Positions 1-11,002 of a stretch of 64,000 nt of DNA are shown here, in pieces; positions within the stretch are counted from its first letter, which is position 1, and every line of letters begins with the position of its first letter. The position numbers and the translations under genes are program-made. The DNA is from Apium graveolens (Eukaryota; Streptophyta; Magnoliopsida; Apiales; Apiaceae). Where the stretch lies: assembly GCF_009905375.1 (NCBI RefSeq), contig NC_133647.1:81062442-81126441 (forward strand). Direction: 5' to 3'. The notes under the pieces are model-generated. The model saw only the letters and a program-made list of their open reading frames with translations, did not search any database and had not been told where the DNA came from.

Positions 1-856
1 ATCATGTGTTTGGGCCAACGTCTCACGTGCTGGGATTTATCAAGATTAGGCTTGCGGGACTGATCTGGTTAGGACTGGTAGTGTGCGGGACTATTCCTTT
101 CAGGAGTTGTGTGGAGTTAGGAGTTTAAGCAGTAGTCTTCCAGGAGCTGTATATAGTCAAGAGCCTAGGAGTAGTCTTTCCGGGAGCTGTATGGAGTCAA
201 AAGTCTAGGAGTATCCCTCTGGGAGATATATGTACCGTCAGTCATCTTATCGGATTATCTTTTAGCTCGAATTTGTTAACCCCAATTCTCTTGTATTACT
301 CAAACTCTGTACTAGTTACTGAGATTATCTTGAGGATTCATATCCTTATCACTCCAATATTTGTCGTTATCCTTATCACTCCCGAAATCCTCAGAATGGT
401 TGTTGTTGAGTTGTACAACGTTGCTAATATTTTCAAGTTCACCATCCCTCCGATAGATTTCTGTAAATTGTGTTTACACCAGTGGTATAGCTAATGACCA
501 TGTAATAGCTGCAGTGCGACTAGTACAATTTCACTGCCTCCAGGTTTAGTAATAATGTTTCCTTATGCTGTCATCAAGTTCACTACCCCCTTGTATAGAT
601 TTCAATAAATAGTGCTGATACCAATGATTTAGAAAAATGACAATCTATAGCGGCAATTACAAACCGGGACTAAAGAATAATAATACCAACTCTTGAATAT
701 CACAACAAACAGCTAGAGGACGTCAGTTAGCTCAACTATATGCTTTTCACTTAAGGTGATCGTTACTGTTCTGACTTTTCCTACTGCCATCTAACTAACC
801 ACAGTGGCTTCAGTGATTGGGAAGACGATAACCTTGGAAATGGCAGTGGCTTTGAG
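1..856. other. Flank downstream of the kinase gene
   Basis: No convincing gene is seen here. Frames are short and without known motifs. The stretch contains the imperfect tandem repeat at 98-232 and two loosely similar segments around 435-490 and 570-620. It lies 3' of the minus-strand kinase gene, so its right edge should contain that gene's 3' UTR, but I could not place a polyadenylation site with confidence. Confidence 0.5.
98..232. repeat. Imperfect tandem repeat, unit about 39 bp
   Basis: Three consecutive units (about 98-137, 138-176, 177-215) and a partial fourth share a core like CAGGAGCTGTAT followed by AGTCAAGAG and TAGGAGTAGTC. The units differ from each other at many sites, so the duplication is old. 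No function can be read from it. Confidence 0.6.
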
Positions 857-3800
857 TCAGAATGACTTAGGCTGATGCTGAAAACGATGGCGATGATTCT
901 TAGTAGAAAGAGCTGAGCTGCTTCTGGGTTCCTTGTGTTTCTCTGTCATTGAGTCTATCTGTTCCAAAACTTCCACAACTTCATTCATGGAGGGCCGCTT
1001 TCTCATATCAGTTTCCAAGCATTTTAGTGTCAGCTGAGCAGCTTGCACTGCTGCTTTTGTTGAATATTGTCCTTCTATACGCGCATCCATGATGGTTTTG
1101 AGCTTTCTTTTCTGCGAGAGGAAGGGCTTCCCCCAATTTATTAGATTCTGCTGACTGCTCGGACGTTTCATATCAAGTGCTCGTAATCCAGTCAACATCT
1201 CAAGTAGCACAACCCCAAATCCATAGACATCACTCTTCACATATAAATGGCCTGTCAAAAATGGTGCATCCAAATTGAAAACAAGAATTTTATTACAAAT
1301 TTTTTAATTTAAGGATATACATAATCCAAAATGATAGCTCTCTTTGCCTTTTCTATGTTTGGTTACCTTTAGTGCAAACGTCATCACAGAGTTTTAAAAT
1401 TATTAAGCACTCACCTGTTGCAACATATTCAGGAGCAGCATAACCATAGGTTCCCATGACTCGAGTAGTGACATGTGATTCTCCACCTGCAGGACCCAAT
1501 TTTGCCAAGCCAAAGTCTGAAATTTTTGGGTTGTAGTCCTGTGAAAGAAAAAAAACAGATGGCTTCGCAAATCACTCTCAAGCCAAATTCGTAAAGCTAA
1601 ACTTAATAGGGTCAAGCCAGAGTCTGAATTTTTGGGTTGCCGTAATTTAGACACTTCCTTATATGTCGATTTTAATGACATTTCTTATATTTGCTCCAAA
1701 ATATTATTTTAAATTTTAACCAAGTATTTGAAGTGGAGAAAAGAAGGGAATGAATATTTTATTGATAAAGTAATATAAGAATGACTTTAGATTCTTTATA
1801 AATAAGGAATGAAAGAACATATATGGCACTCATAAGCTGACATTAGAGCTATCTCAACCTTTTGTTTCCATCATCAACCTTTTTGATCTAATATCTTAAT
1901 TCTCAGGAATATGTTAAATACCAAAGATATGTTTATCCAGAAGCTCACCCCATCAAGCAGTATGTTAGAGGCCTTAAAGTCCCTGTAAATGATTTTCTTT
2001 TCCGAGTTATGCAAGAAAGATAGTCCTCGTGCAGCTCCGATTGCTATTTTTAGTCGTTTGTTCCATGAAAGTGGTTCAACTGCAGAACTCCCTGAACAAC
2101 ATAATTCAGCAAGTAAGAATTTTATCACTAACGACTCAATGAGCAATAGTATCTTGCGTCCTTTAAAGTTCTTACTTCTGAAAAGATGGTTTTCCAAGCT
2201 TCCTTTTTGCATAAACTCGTAAACAAGTAAAAGGTCTTGATCCTCCCAGCAGTATCCCAATAGCTTGACCAAGTTGGGATGAGAAAGTGTTCCTAAAAAG
2301 TTCACTTCTGACTGCGTTTCAAAGATGTGTATTTATTTGAGCATATCATCACTGAGCATCATTAATTTCCATATAAAAATAATGTATAGAATAACGAGAA
2401 AGTGTTTGTTACATTACAAAAGATACATTGTAATATCACCTATTAACCAAAGAAAATAAAGTATTTACAATCTTTTCGGTTTTCTTTCACTGTAACATCA
2501 TATTAATACAATATTATATTGAGATAAGAGAATTGCTTTTCACGACACATGAAATTTAAGCAATGTCTTTTACACCAGGCCTACAAGGTGAATCCAGTTT
2601 GTAGCCAAATTTTAACAGCTAATCGTTGCACTGCCCTACTATATCCAATTCCCCTTAGAAACTCAAGCAATAAGAGTGAGTTTTAGTTGAATTTTCGGGA
2701 AGGTAAATCCCATTTTCCACTGTCGGACTGCAGCCATATGCTCATTGCAGTTCGGCTCAAATTGCAATTTGAACAATATACTCGGTCATGGTGTAAGAAA
2801 ATAATGAGATCACGGTACACACAAAAATGTAGCTTATCATAACTGCCCTTTATTATACTCAGAGGAATTACAACGTTTTTTATATGATTACTCATTTTAC
2901 TGACAGGGGAATTTATTATTTTGAGAATGACAACTAATCCTCAAAGTTATAATAAATAAAGGGATTATAAGAGCATAAATTTTACATTCTCATAAAGCTG
3001 CAACACATTTCTGTCATTAAGAAATTCCAAGACTTGAACTACTTTTGACATTAGCTAGCAATCGATTCTTTATTTTTGCATTTCAGCACATATTGCAAAC
3101 TTATGGGTTGAAGTTGCTCCAAGTCCTAAACAGCCGAACTTACTCTAACTAAATGTAACGTCACGTCTGATAACATTAAAAAAAATTACTCCTACAGACT
3201 TGAATGAACAAAGACTACTATGTTTTCCTAAATCATAAAAAAACAATTCACACAATTCAGTCTTTTCCTCCTAAACAAATTAAATGTTGATGTTAGCTTT
3301 AGTAGCACAATTAACTTATACCGCATAATATTACCTGCCACTCTTGAAACCCTTGCACACTTTCGTGGTTTAGTTTCTTTATAGCAACCACCATTCCAGT
3401 GCCAATTTTACAAGGTTCAAGGGTCTTCTCATCCACCCAACCTTTATAAACAGTGCCAAAACCTCCCACGCCTAACACTGTATCAGGTTTAAAACTTTTA
3501 GTAGCATTTTTCATATCAGAAAAGCTATAAACCTTAAGGCTCGGTGTAGGCAATAATTCTCCAAACAGTGAAGCCTCGCCATTTGCTGCAGCAGAAAACT
3601 GGCTCTGGCTTTGGCTTTGCTCACCTGCACTGCTGCCGCTGACTGAGAAGCCACCACCATTGCTGTAAAATGTCCCTAAAAGTAAGACCAAAATTTAGCA
3701 AAACTTTTAGCTAATCCTACTAACAAAATTTAGCATTAATTGCTTGTAACTATATGAGTCAACCACAGAATTGCCAAAATAATTATAACTACAAATATTA

Positions 3801-4006
3801 CTAGACACGGATAAATTAAAACCACAAAAAAACATATAGAACATAAAAAAAAGACCAAGAAACAGAAAGTAAAAGACAAGAGATAGATACAAACCAGTAG
3901 TTGTAGTGGAAGGTCTAGTACTTGGGGTGGTACTAGGATTTGAGTTAATGTTCGAAATTGGACCTGTATTACTAGCACTTTGTGGAGATTTTAAACAATT
4001 ACCCAT
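857..4006 (-). CDS. RLCK subfamily VII protein kinase (CST/PBL-like), six exons
   Basis: A cytoplasmic Ser/Thr kinase of the plant receptor-like cytoplasmic kinase VII group. Family members act at the plasma membrane beside receptor kinases in immune and developmental signalling. Exons read on the minus strand: 4006-3895, 3675-3335, 2311-2176, 2091-1949, 1538-1415, 1251-857. All five introns are GT-AG, phases join, and the total is 1251 nt (416 residues plus stop). The start is the ATG giving MGNC, a myristoylation and palmitoylation signal. A Ser/Gln-rich linker follows, then the kinase domain (about 98-375). Visible motifs: Gly loop GVGGFG at about 106-111, VAIKK lysine 137, YRDFKASN with catalytic Asp 234 (non-RD-Tyr form typical of the group), DFG 252-254, activation loop [16 protein letters not shown], then a basic tail. 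It looks complete and functional. Wording such as [13 protein letters not shown] and GHLYVKSDV is closest, from memory, to Arabidopsis CST/CX32, but orthology is not established. Confidence 0.93.
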
Positions 4007-4014
4007 CTCATCAA

Positions 4015-4038
4015 TCTCTCTCTCTCTCTCTCTCTCTC
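4015..4038 (-). repeat. (GA)12 microsatellite in kinase 5' leader
   Basis: Twelve TC dinucleotides on the plus strand, hence GA on the coding strand, end nine bases upstream of the kinase ATG. GA/CT tracts are common in plant 5' UTRs and can bind GAGA-binding (BBR/BPC) factors. Regulation here is inference. Confidence 0.8.
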
Positions 4039-4151
4039 CTTTGCTACCTCTCACTACACACCCTCTCTAACAAAACATTTTCTTGATCTTCTTTTATTAA
4101 AAAGTAGGAAACTTGATATGGATATGAAAAGAGAATTGTTGGTTTTAGTAT

Positions 4152-4159
4152 GATATAAA
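4152..4159 (-). promoter_or_regulatory. Candidate TATA box for the kinase gene
   Basis: On the minus strand this reads TTTATATC, about 145 nt upstream of the ATG. It would put a transcription start near 4120 and give a leader of about 115 nt containing the GA tract. Position and motif fit, but AT-rich DNA makes chance matches frequent. Confidence 0.35.
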
Positions 4160-4813
4160 GATGGGAATGAATGAAAAAAGAAAGAAAGAAAGAATTCAAG
4201 TGTTTCTACAAAGTTGAGAGCTTTATGATTAGTTAATCTTTGTTGCTTTTTTTTCCTAATGTTGGTAGATGTTCTCATTGGTGGTCCTGTTTTATTCCAA
4301 CTATCAATTTCTTTTTTAGTATACTTTTCAACAGCACGGGCCACCTATCTCATTCATCATTCCCTTTTTTTACTGCAACAACTTATTACTTGGTCATACA
4401 TACTGCTTGCAGTTTTGCACTGTGCTTTGCAAAGTACTTAAACAAGTCAAACCCCAAGCCCGCTGTTGCATCACAGTCTTTTAAGAAGTCAAAAAATTGT
4501 ATAACCACAATGCACGTTCCGATTTATCCTAAAAATAGAAATGTGTATAACCTTGCATTTAAAGGTTAAACCATATCTTCGGCTTTGATCGGGTCTTAAA
4601 AAAATTCAGGTTTTGATCGGGTCTTAAAAAAAGGATAAGCAGTCGGTATGGGAGAGCAACTACAGTTATTTTAGCGAGCAAATCCCCCTACTAGGTGTGG
4701 GCGAGCAAATTCCCCCACTAGGTGTGGGGAAATTCGGGCTTTTCATCAGGTCGGGTTTTCAGATTTTGACTTTGAGCGGATCGGGGCCGGACGGCTTTTC
4801 AAAAATATTGTTT
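4160..4813. other. Upstream region of the kinase with short direct repeats
   Basis: No gene is seen. Two short direct duplications are present: TTTGATCGGGTCTTAAAAAA at about 4584 and again at about 4612, and a unit built around GCGAGCAAATCCCCC plus ACTAGGTGTGGG repeated at about 4675-4728. From about 4735 the sequence becomes locally GC-richer (FGGG-like GGTCGGG runs). It may be a decayed element, but no termini were found. Confidence 0.5.
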
Positions 4814-4821
4814 GTTTAGGT
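4814..4821. repeat. Left 8-bp target duplication of hAT-A
   Basis: GTTTAGGT directly precedes the left terminus. The identical 8-mer follows the right terminus at 5378-5385. Confidence 0.85.
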
Positions 4822-5377
4822 TAGAGAGAGCAATTTGGTACACGACACATGAACACGACACGAAACGATACGAAAAATATGGATATGAGTTTTAATTTTC
4901 AGTACACGAAACACGAATGTACACGAACACGAAATTATACGATAGATTTAGTGTCATATATGAGTTTCAATTTAGGTACACGAAAGTACACGAAATTACA
5001 CGAGATAAATATATTTATAAATTAATATATATAACACATGCATATATTTATGTATATAATATAAATATAATATAAATATTTACAAGTTTTTATAGAATAT
5101 TATGTAAAAAATATATATATTTATATATACACTCTCCATATTTCATTAAATTATACATTAAAATAGATTTTTTTATTATTATATGTATATATATTATATT
5201 AATTTTTTATTTAACATACACGAAAAGTACACAGAAAATACACGACACGATTCGAATCGGACATGGGTTTCACATATGAGTACACGAAATCATTTCGGGT
5301 CGGATATGGGTTTCATGTTTACGTACACGAAACACGAAATTACACGACACGAACTACACGACCCATTGCCCGCTCTA
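4822..5377. mobile_element. hAT-A: non-autonomous hAT transposon, 556 bp
   Basis: The left end reads TAGAGAGAGCAATTTGG and the right end, inverted, TAGAGCGGGCAATGGG, giving imperfect terminal inverted repeats. Perfect 8-bp duplications (GTTTAGGT) flank both ends; 8 bp is the hAT signature. There is no transposase frame, so the element would need one supplied in trans. Both subterminal regions are crowded with ACACGAA/ACACGACAC repeats in the same orientation, around an AT-rich core at about 5000-5220. Subterminal repeats are the usual hAT transposase binding sites. It lies about 0.8 kb upstream of the kinase ATG. Confidence 0.85.
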
Positions 5378-5385
5378 GTTTAGGT
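5378..5385. repeat. Right 8-bp target duplication of hAT-A
   Basis: GTTTAGGT follows the right terminus and matches 4814-4821 exactly. Confidence 0.85.
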
Positions 5386-5829
5386 CCATTGGTCTTATCG
5401 GGTTTTTTCGAGCATAATCGTATTGGCCCGGGTTTTTTTCTAATTTAAATCGATCAAATTTTATTAAAAATTCCGAAAACTATTTATGTTGGCAATTAAA
5501 TTATTGTAAAAATATATTAGTTTGGATATAATATTTTATGAAAACTTTAATTCATTGAAAATATTTATGTTCGGCAAATAATAAGCATGTTTATAAAATA
5601 ATATGTCTTATCAATGTCATCCAAATATATATAGGACTAATTGCACGAAGATGGTATGAGTTATGATATTATGATATTTTTACACAAAAATGGTCAACAT
5701 ATAATAATAGGCATCCGTGTGATTTATGTATAATTTTCTTGCCACTCGATTGCATTCTGTTAATTTTCTTTTAACGACCATTAGGATTTTTATAAATTAA
5801 AGGTGTAATTGCATGAAGATGATTATGAA
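5386..5829. other. AT-rich intergenic stretch
   Basis: No coding potential is seen. A segment at about 5640-5665 (AATTGCACGAAGATGG) is echoed at about 5802-5822 (AATTGCATGAAGATGA) just before the LTR-like region. This may be an element edge or chance. Confidence 0.4.
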
Positions 5830-6987
5830 GGATTTCGAACACATAAACGCAACGGAAACCATGTAAAATTAAATTAAATCCAGAATAAAATCGAAACCCT
5901 ACGCATGATCCATACGAAAATAGATATTTAATTCGTAGTAAGAATCTTTACCTTAAAGAAGCTTTAAAGTTCATTAATGGAGGATAAATGGAGTTCCAAA
6001 CCTTGTTGAATCACCACGTATCCCGCTCTCGCGATCTACGCTCTACGGTATCCACACGAACGCTTTTTTTGAAGGATTGATGTGTACTAGCACCCGAAAA
6101 CTCCATCTCTACCTATCTTCCTCTTTCTCCTTGAACGACTCGGGTTTTGTAAACCATGTATCCTCTTATATAAATCAGCCCTCAAAGAGTTTATATATAG
6201 AGGGAATAATGAGTTTTTTTTAATTATAATTATTACTAATCTGAAATTCCAATTTATTATATAATTAAGTCACACTTAACTAATAAATAACTTATTTCAC
6301 AATAGTTTAAGAAATTTCTCTATTTTATTTATTTAACTAATTAAGTCATACTTAATTAATATCATAAATAAAACAAATTACTTATTTAATTTAAATTCAA
6401 AATTTAAATTATTTCTCTTTCAAGCGTTCTTTGTGTGTGACCCTGTAGGTTATTATTACGTTGACAATAATTTTAATATCTCATATTAAAATTATAAACA
6501 ATGAGCGGCATCTAGTAAAACATCATTACTACCCAAGTAATAATAATTAAATCGTTGATTCGATTAAACCTTTCATGATAATGTACAATATAATATGATC
6601 CCTTTAACCAAATATTATAGATTAAACTAGAGGCATGTAATGTGTCATCCTGATCTTAGTTTAATCCAAGTTTCCTTAACCAATTAGTAGACTATTATAT
6701 TAAATCAACATTTGAGCATGACCACGCATTTCATAGTCTAGCTCACACAAGAGGCCAATAATATCACTCCTAAAATTAGGAGGCTTAAATCCCTTTGAGA
6801 TCATTCAAATTTCTCATACGATTCATAATATACCTAAAATACACTTTTATCATTACCCGGTCAAAGATAACTTTTAATGTAATCAAAGTATATTAATTTA
6901 TCGTATAAAAATATAATAATTTCAAGTCTAAGGACCATTACATCATTATCATAGTGAGAATTACTTATGACACAATATACATGTAGA
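5830..6987 (-). mobile_element. Probable old LTR fragment (copia-type), minus orientation
   Basis: Non-coding. The minus strand shows a TATA-like CTATATATAAACTC at about 6190-6205 followed downstream by a leader-like CT/GA-rich stretch and the segment around 6020-6070 (GTGGATACCGTAGAGCG), which I recognise from LTRs of plant copia elements. No primer binding site, coding region or partner LTR is present next to it. Its right side is cut by the start of Copia-A at 6988, so it probably predates that insertion. The boundaries are uncertain. Confidence 0.4.
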
Positions 6988-7107
6988 TGTTAGGCCTCAA
7001 TGATACTATAGAAGGAGGTTGAATATAGTATCTACAATCAATTCGATTATGAACACAAGTATGTAACAGAAAACAAGTTTATTCAATATATCAAACTCTG
7101 TTACAGT
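6988..7107 (-). mobile_element. Copia-A LTR, first piece
   Basis: Starts TGTTAGGCCTC, the inverted form of the terminal repeat ending CTAACA at 56392. It resembles the Copia-C LTR (GTAACAGAAAACAA near 7060; TGTTACAG), so both belong to one lineage. hAT-B interrupts it after 7107 and the LTR resumes at 20262. Confidence 0.75.
7100..7107. repeat. Left 8-bp target duplication of hAT-B
   Basis: GTTACAGT lies immediately before the CAGTGTTG terminus. The same 8-mer is at 20254-20261. Confidence 0.9.
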
Positions 7108-7189
7108 CAGTGTTGTAAAAATCGCCTATTACTCCGATTAATCGGCCGAGTAATCGGCGATCGGTAGGTTTCCGATCTGATTTCAAGTA

Positions 7190-7755
7190 TGTTAGGTCAC
7201 ACACACACTGTAGAGGGGGTGAGTACAGTGTATAGTACACTCAAATCGAACTTTAAGAACTTAAGTAACAGAAAACAAATTTTATTGAAACAATAAACTC
7301 TGTTACAGTATGGAACTGTTACCTCTCAGTGATGAACAAATATCACGAGAGCTGCTAGGGTTACAATGAATAATCTTCTCTAATAATGATAACACTTATA
7401 GTGTAAACCCTATATCTGTGTTTATATACTACACAGTTACAAGATAATCGCTAATTGATATGGAATATAATTTTGCTTCCTAAAATATATCAATCAGATA
7501 TCTTTTCTTCCAAGTATTCCATTCTTTACAGAATTCCTTCTTCATGCATATCTCTTCTTATGTTTATCTTGATCTTCTTTCCTTTAATCAGCTACTATCC
7601 TTATCTGATTGTCCTTCAGCACTTAAGTTCTGATATCTATCTTCTGACGATTATCTCCTGATAACATATGTACTGATATCCTTAAGTCCTGACTTCCAGT
7701 ATAAGTACTGATCAACAGTTAAGTACTGATTTATCCTGTTCAAATATATCTAACA
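7190..7755 (-). repeat. Copia-C 3' LTR
   Basis: Runs from TGTTAGG to CTAACA on the plus strand and matches 19115-19727 nearly base for base. It lacks about 47 bp present in the partner (19667-19713 region). The gap lies between two TCAA copies, as expected for a slippage or short-repeat deletion. Confidence 0.92.
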
Positions 7756-7770
7756 ATCTCCCCCAACTTG
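7756..7770 (-). other. Copia-C polypurine tract
   Basis: On the minus strand CAAGTTGGGGGAGAT directly precedes the 3' LTR. It would prime plus-strand DNA synthesis. The same tract occurs beside the Copia-A LTR at 56393-56407. Confidence 0.8.
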
Positions 7771-7963
7771 TAAATTAACATAATATACAAGTTTAACATA
7801 TATTTGATGATGTCAAAAACATTAAGTACAAATGCATGAGAATTAGACTAGATAACTACAACTTACAGTCCTTAAAGCTTTTACCAATTTCAACTTCTGA
7901 TAACAACTTCAGTCTGTATAAATATCAGAATTTAAGCAGTTGTAGATCTTCGACTTGGCTTCA

Positions 7964-10900
7964 TCATTTTCTGATCTCTCTGATGTCAGGAGTTGTTCTG
8001 AGATAGTTCTTCAACAAACATTTCTCACCATATCTGAGTTCATCAATCATTCTCCTTTTGACATCTTTAAGCTCTGCAGTATCTTCACCAGTTTGAAAGA
8101 TTACAGCTCTGAGATCATTGATCTTTGCTTTTCTCAACTCCTGATCTAGTCTTATGACATAGGCTTTGTCAGACTCTAGATTGAATTCAAGTCCCTTAAT
8201 ACCAAGATATGTTCTGATCTGTGCAGTATTAGGCTTCATATCAACAATATCACCATTGTGATCTCTGTACTTTGGAACATATATGCTGTCAGACTTAACA
8301 GAATAAAGCCTTTTCTGTCTCTGAATCTGTTCTTTTAAGTAGTTTGCAGCAGTCTCTGTTATTCTGTCATCCACTTGAAGTAAGAAAAGTACATGCTCCA
8401 ATTCTTCAAAATACTTCAATGGAATGGTATTTTGTCTTATATGATAAACCCTACCATCTGTCATGAAATACAACATGATGTATTCTTTCAAGTAGGTATG
8501 GTAAACCATCTGTACAGATTCTAGTTGATTCAATCTTTCAGGAGTTGCTCCAATACCTGGTTCACTCAAGGAAGTTGGATCATCAGTAGTGTTGTGTACT
8601 CTTCTTTCATCAGCACTTCCCAATCCAGTTTTATGACTACTACCCATTCCAGAGTATCCTTGATCATCATTTCCATCATCCTTTCCTTGCAGTGTCTTGT
8701 TAGTGTTGCATTTGGACTTAATTACCTTCTCCCCCTTTTTGGCATCAGCAGGTAGTAAAAGAGAGATAAGTAATTCCACTAAGGATTGGATTTCAGTAAG
8801 TTGCGATTGCTGAGAAGCTTGATTTGTCAGAATGTCATCAATCTGAGCTTGTTGTTTCTCTTGAGTTTTCTCAATATAAGCAATCCTGTCAATGGTAGGT
8901 TGAAAGAACTTTTTCTTATCAATTTTCCAAACCTGTTCTTGTTTGATAAAGTTCTCCTAAATCTTGTGTAGCTCTGCATGAGTAGTTGAATGAAGACCTT
9001 GTAGATGTTTAATACTCAATGCAGTGACTCTAAGCTGGGTTTTTAAATCATCAGAATTTAACATTTCATCAGCTTTAGTCAAGTGCTCAGCAAGATGTAT
9101 TACAGTTGGAACACATGAAACTGAGTTCCATTCCTTAGTCCACTCCTGACCTGCAGGAGTTTCACTCCAAGGTACTGGTGCATCCCCGATAACAAACTCC
9201 TTTACCAGTTCAGACTTAGGAAGAGTCTGTTGAGGAGTATGTCCTGAAGGACCTGCTTAATCAACATCTACAGTTGGAGCAGCATCACCAGTATCTCCAG
9301 CATTTGCAGCATCAGAACTTAAAGAATCAATATCTTCTGATAAGACAACAGTGTGAGTAGCAATGGAGGCTTCAGCATCCTCTAATTGCTGATCTGATAC
9401 TAAGTTCTGATCAACAGCCATATCCTGATGCTCACATAAAGTCTGATCATCAGCATCTTGATGCAGAGAAGGTGTTGTTGATAACTCTGGAGTTTGAACA
9501 ACATCAGTAACAGGTGTTGTGGAAGGATTATTTGCTGTTGGAGCTTCTAAGAGAAATACTTCAGACACAACCAAGTGTTGAACATCAATATCAGCACTTG
9601 TGCCTGGATCAACAAGAGACACAGATGGTGAGTTAGCCTTGTCAGATACAGCTTCCTGAGATGGAGTTGATGGAGAAGAAGTGACTGGAGCAAATTCCTT
9701 GTCTTGTGAGATCAGAGATTCCTGATCCCCTTCCTTAGCTGCTTCCTCTTCATCATCTGAAACTGGCCTTTGTGCCCTCTGTTTCTTGTACTTCCTTGTT
9801 GATTTGGATTCCTTGGGAGTTTCAGGAACTATCATTCGTCTAAGCCTCTTGAGAAGCCTAGAACCCCCAATTTCAGAATCCTTCTGAAAAACCTCTTTCT
9901 CAGCTTCAGAAACAACAGGTTCTCTAGAAGAAACCCGTTCCTCAGAATCAGATTCATCTCTCAATACAATCCTCCTTCTCTTTTGAGATGTTTGAGGAAC
10001 ATTCTTTGTCCTCTTTGGCTTGGAAGATGAAGGCTTCACAGTAGGTGCTGAAGATGAAGGTTGAGCAGTCTGTGAAGTGGAGAGATAGGATTTGAGATAT
10101 GTTCTGAGGGTAGGTTGAGTAGAATGAGAGGTAGGTACTGAGGTTGATGGATTTTGGGTGTTTGGAGTTGGTTGGACATCAGAGTAAACAGATCTATAAG
10201 TATCAGGATCAACATTTACCAGGATCTGTTTTACAGACTTAGGAATCTGTAATGGTCTAACCACTTTTTTCTTAGTATCAGCATTTACCAGGTCATTAAA
10301 GTATCATTTTGCAACCTTAAAAGGTGGGGTTTGAGTGCTGACTAAATGAGGTTCATCAATACAGTAAGTGTAAATAAGTTGACAGAATCTAGCAAAATAA
10401 ACAACATCTCGATCCTCTGTCATCCTATCCCCAATAAAACCAATTATTCCAGTTGCAAAATCAAAATGAGTTTGATGAATAACAGCATACCCTATGTGCT
10501 GACTCAGAATTGGGATAGCATCAAAATTTGAACATTTGTTCCCAAAAGCTTTGGTGATGCAATCAAAGAAGAAACTTCATTCTCTTCTGATATTAGCCCG
10601 TTTCAACTGTCCAAGTTTTGTCAGACTCTTTTCATATCCCAATTCAGCCATTAACTCCCGAAGGGCTGAGTCCTCTGGAATTGAGAAAGTACAATCTTCT
10701 GGAAGATGTAAAGCCCTGCGTACTGTACCAGGAGTGACTACAAAGGATGAATCACCCACTTGGAAGATAATACTGGGAGTTCCACGTTGACCACCATCAT
10801 CAAAAAGTCCAGTCCTCCAAAACCTCAGAACTTGTTGGCTTGAAAAGAATTCAGGCTGTGTTAATGCATACCCAACCTCACTATGTGCAAGAAGATCTTG

Positions 10901-11002
10901 CACAAAGTGCAATTCAGATGGAGCTTCAGTGTGATCAAGAACTGCAGCATAGTTGTTGGGGACAAACTTAGCTCCATCAATGATTAAATCCTTTGGTGCC
11001 AT
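7964..11002 (-). pseudogene. Extra post-pol frame of Copia-C (SIRE-type aORF), with four stops
   Basis: One reading frame of about 1,010 codons runs from the ATG at 11002 to TGA at 7964-7966, broken by in-frame stops at 10577-10579 (TGA), 10304-10306 (TGA), 9257-9259 (TAA) and 8957-8959 (TAG). There is no frameshift, so loss is recent. The N-terminal part (to about codon 245) is a compact globular-looking region beginning MAPKDLIIDGAKF. The middle is Ser/Thr/Pro-rich with basic patches (KPKRTKN, QKRRR) and acidic runs, likely disordered. The C-terminal 200 residues are again folded-looking (LYFMTDGRVYHI onward). SIRE elements often carry such a frame, sometimes called env-like; I see no signal peptide or clear membrane span. 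The function is unknown. Copia-A has a relative at 56531-57447. Confidence 0.75.

Noticed and set aside
2683..2895. Possible extra kinase exon in the 1-kb intron 2
   Set aside because: The flanking exons join in phase without it, it matches no kinase segment, and the open stretch has no suitable splice sites that I could see.
4054..4569. Overlapping small frames upstream of the kinase on both strands
   Set aside because: They occupy the kinase promoter and leader, lack motifs and have low-complexity composition.
7455..7661. Small hydrophobic frame, repeated at 19378-19584
   Set aside because: It lies in the two Copia-C LTRs and reflects LTR duplication. No start context or motif supports a gene.
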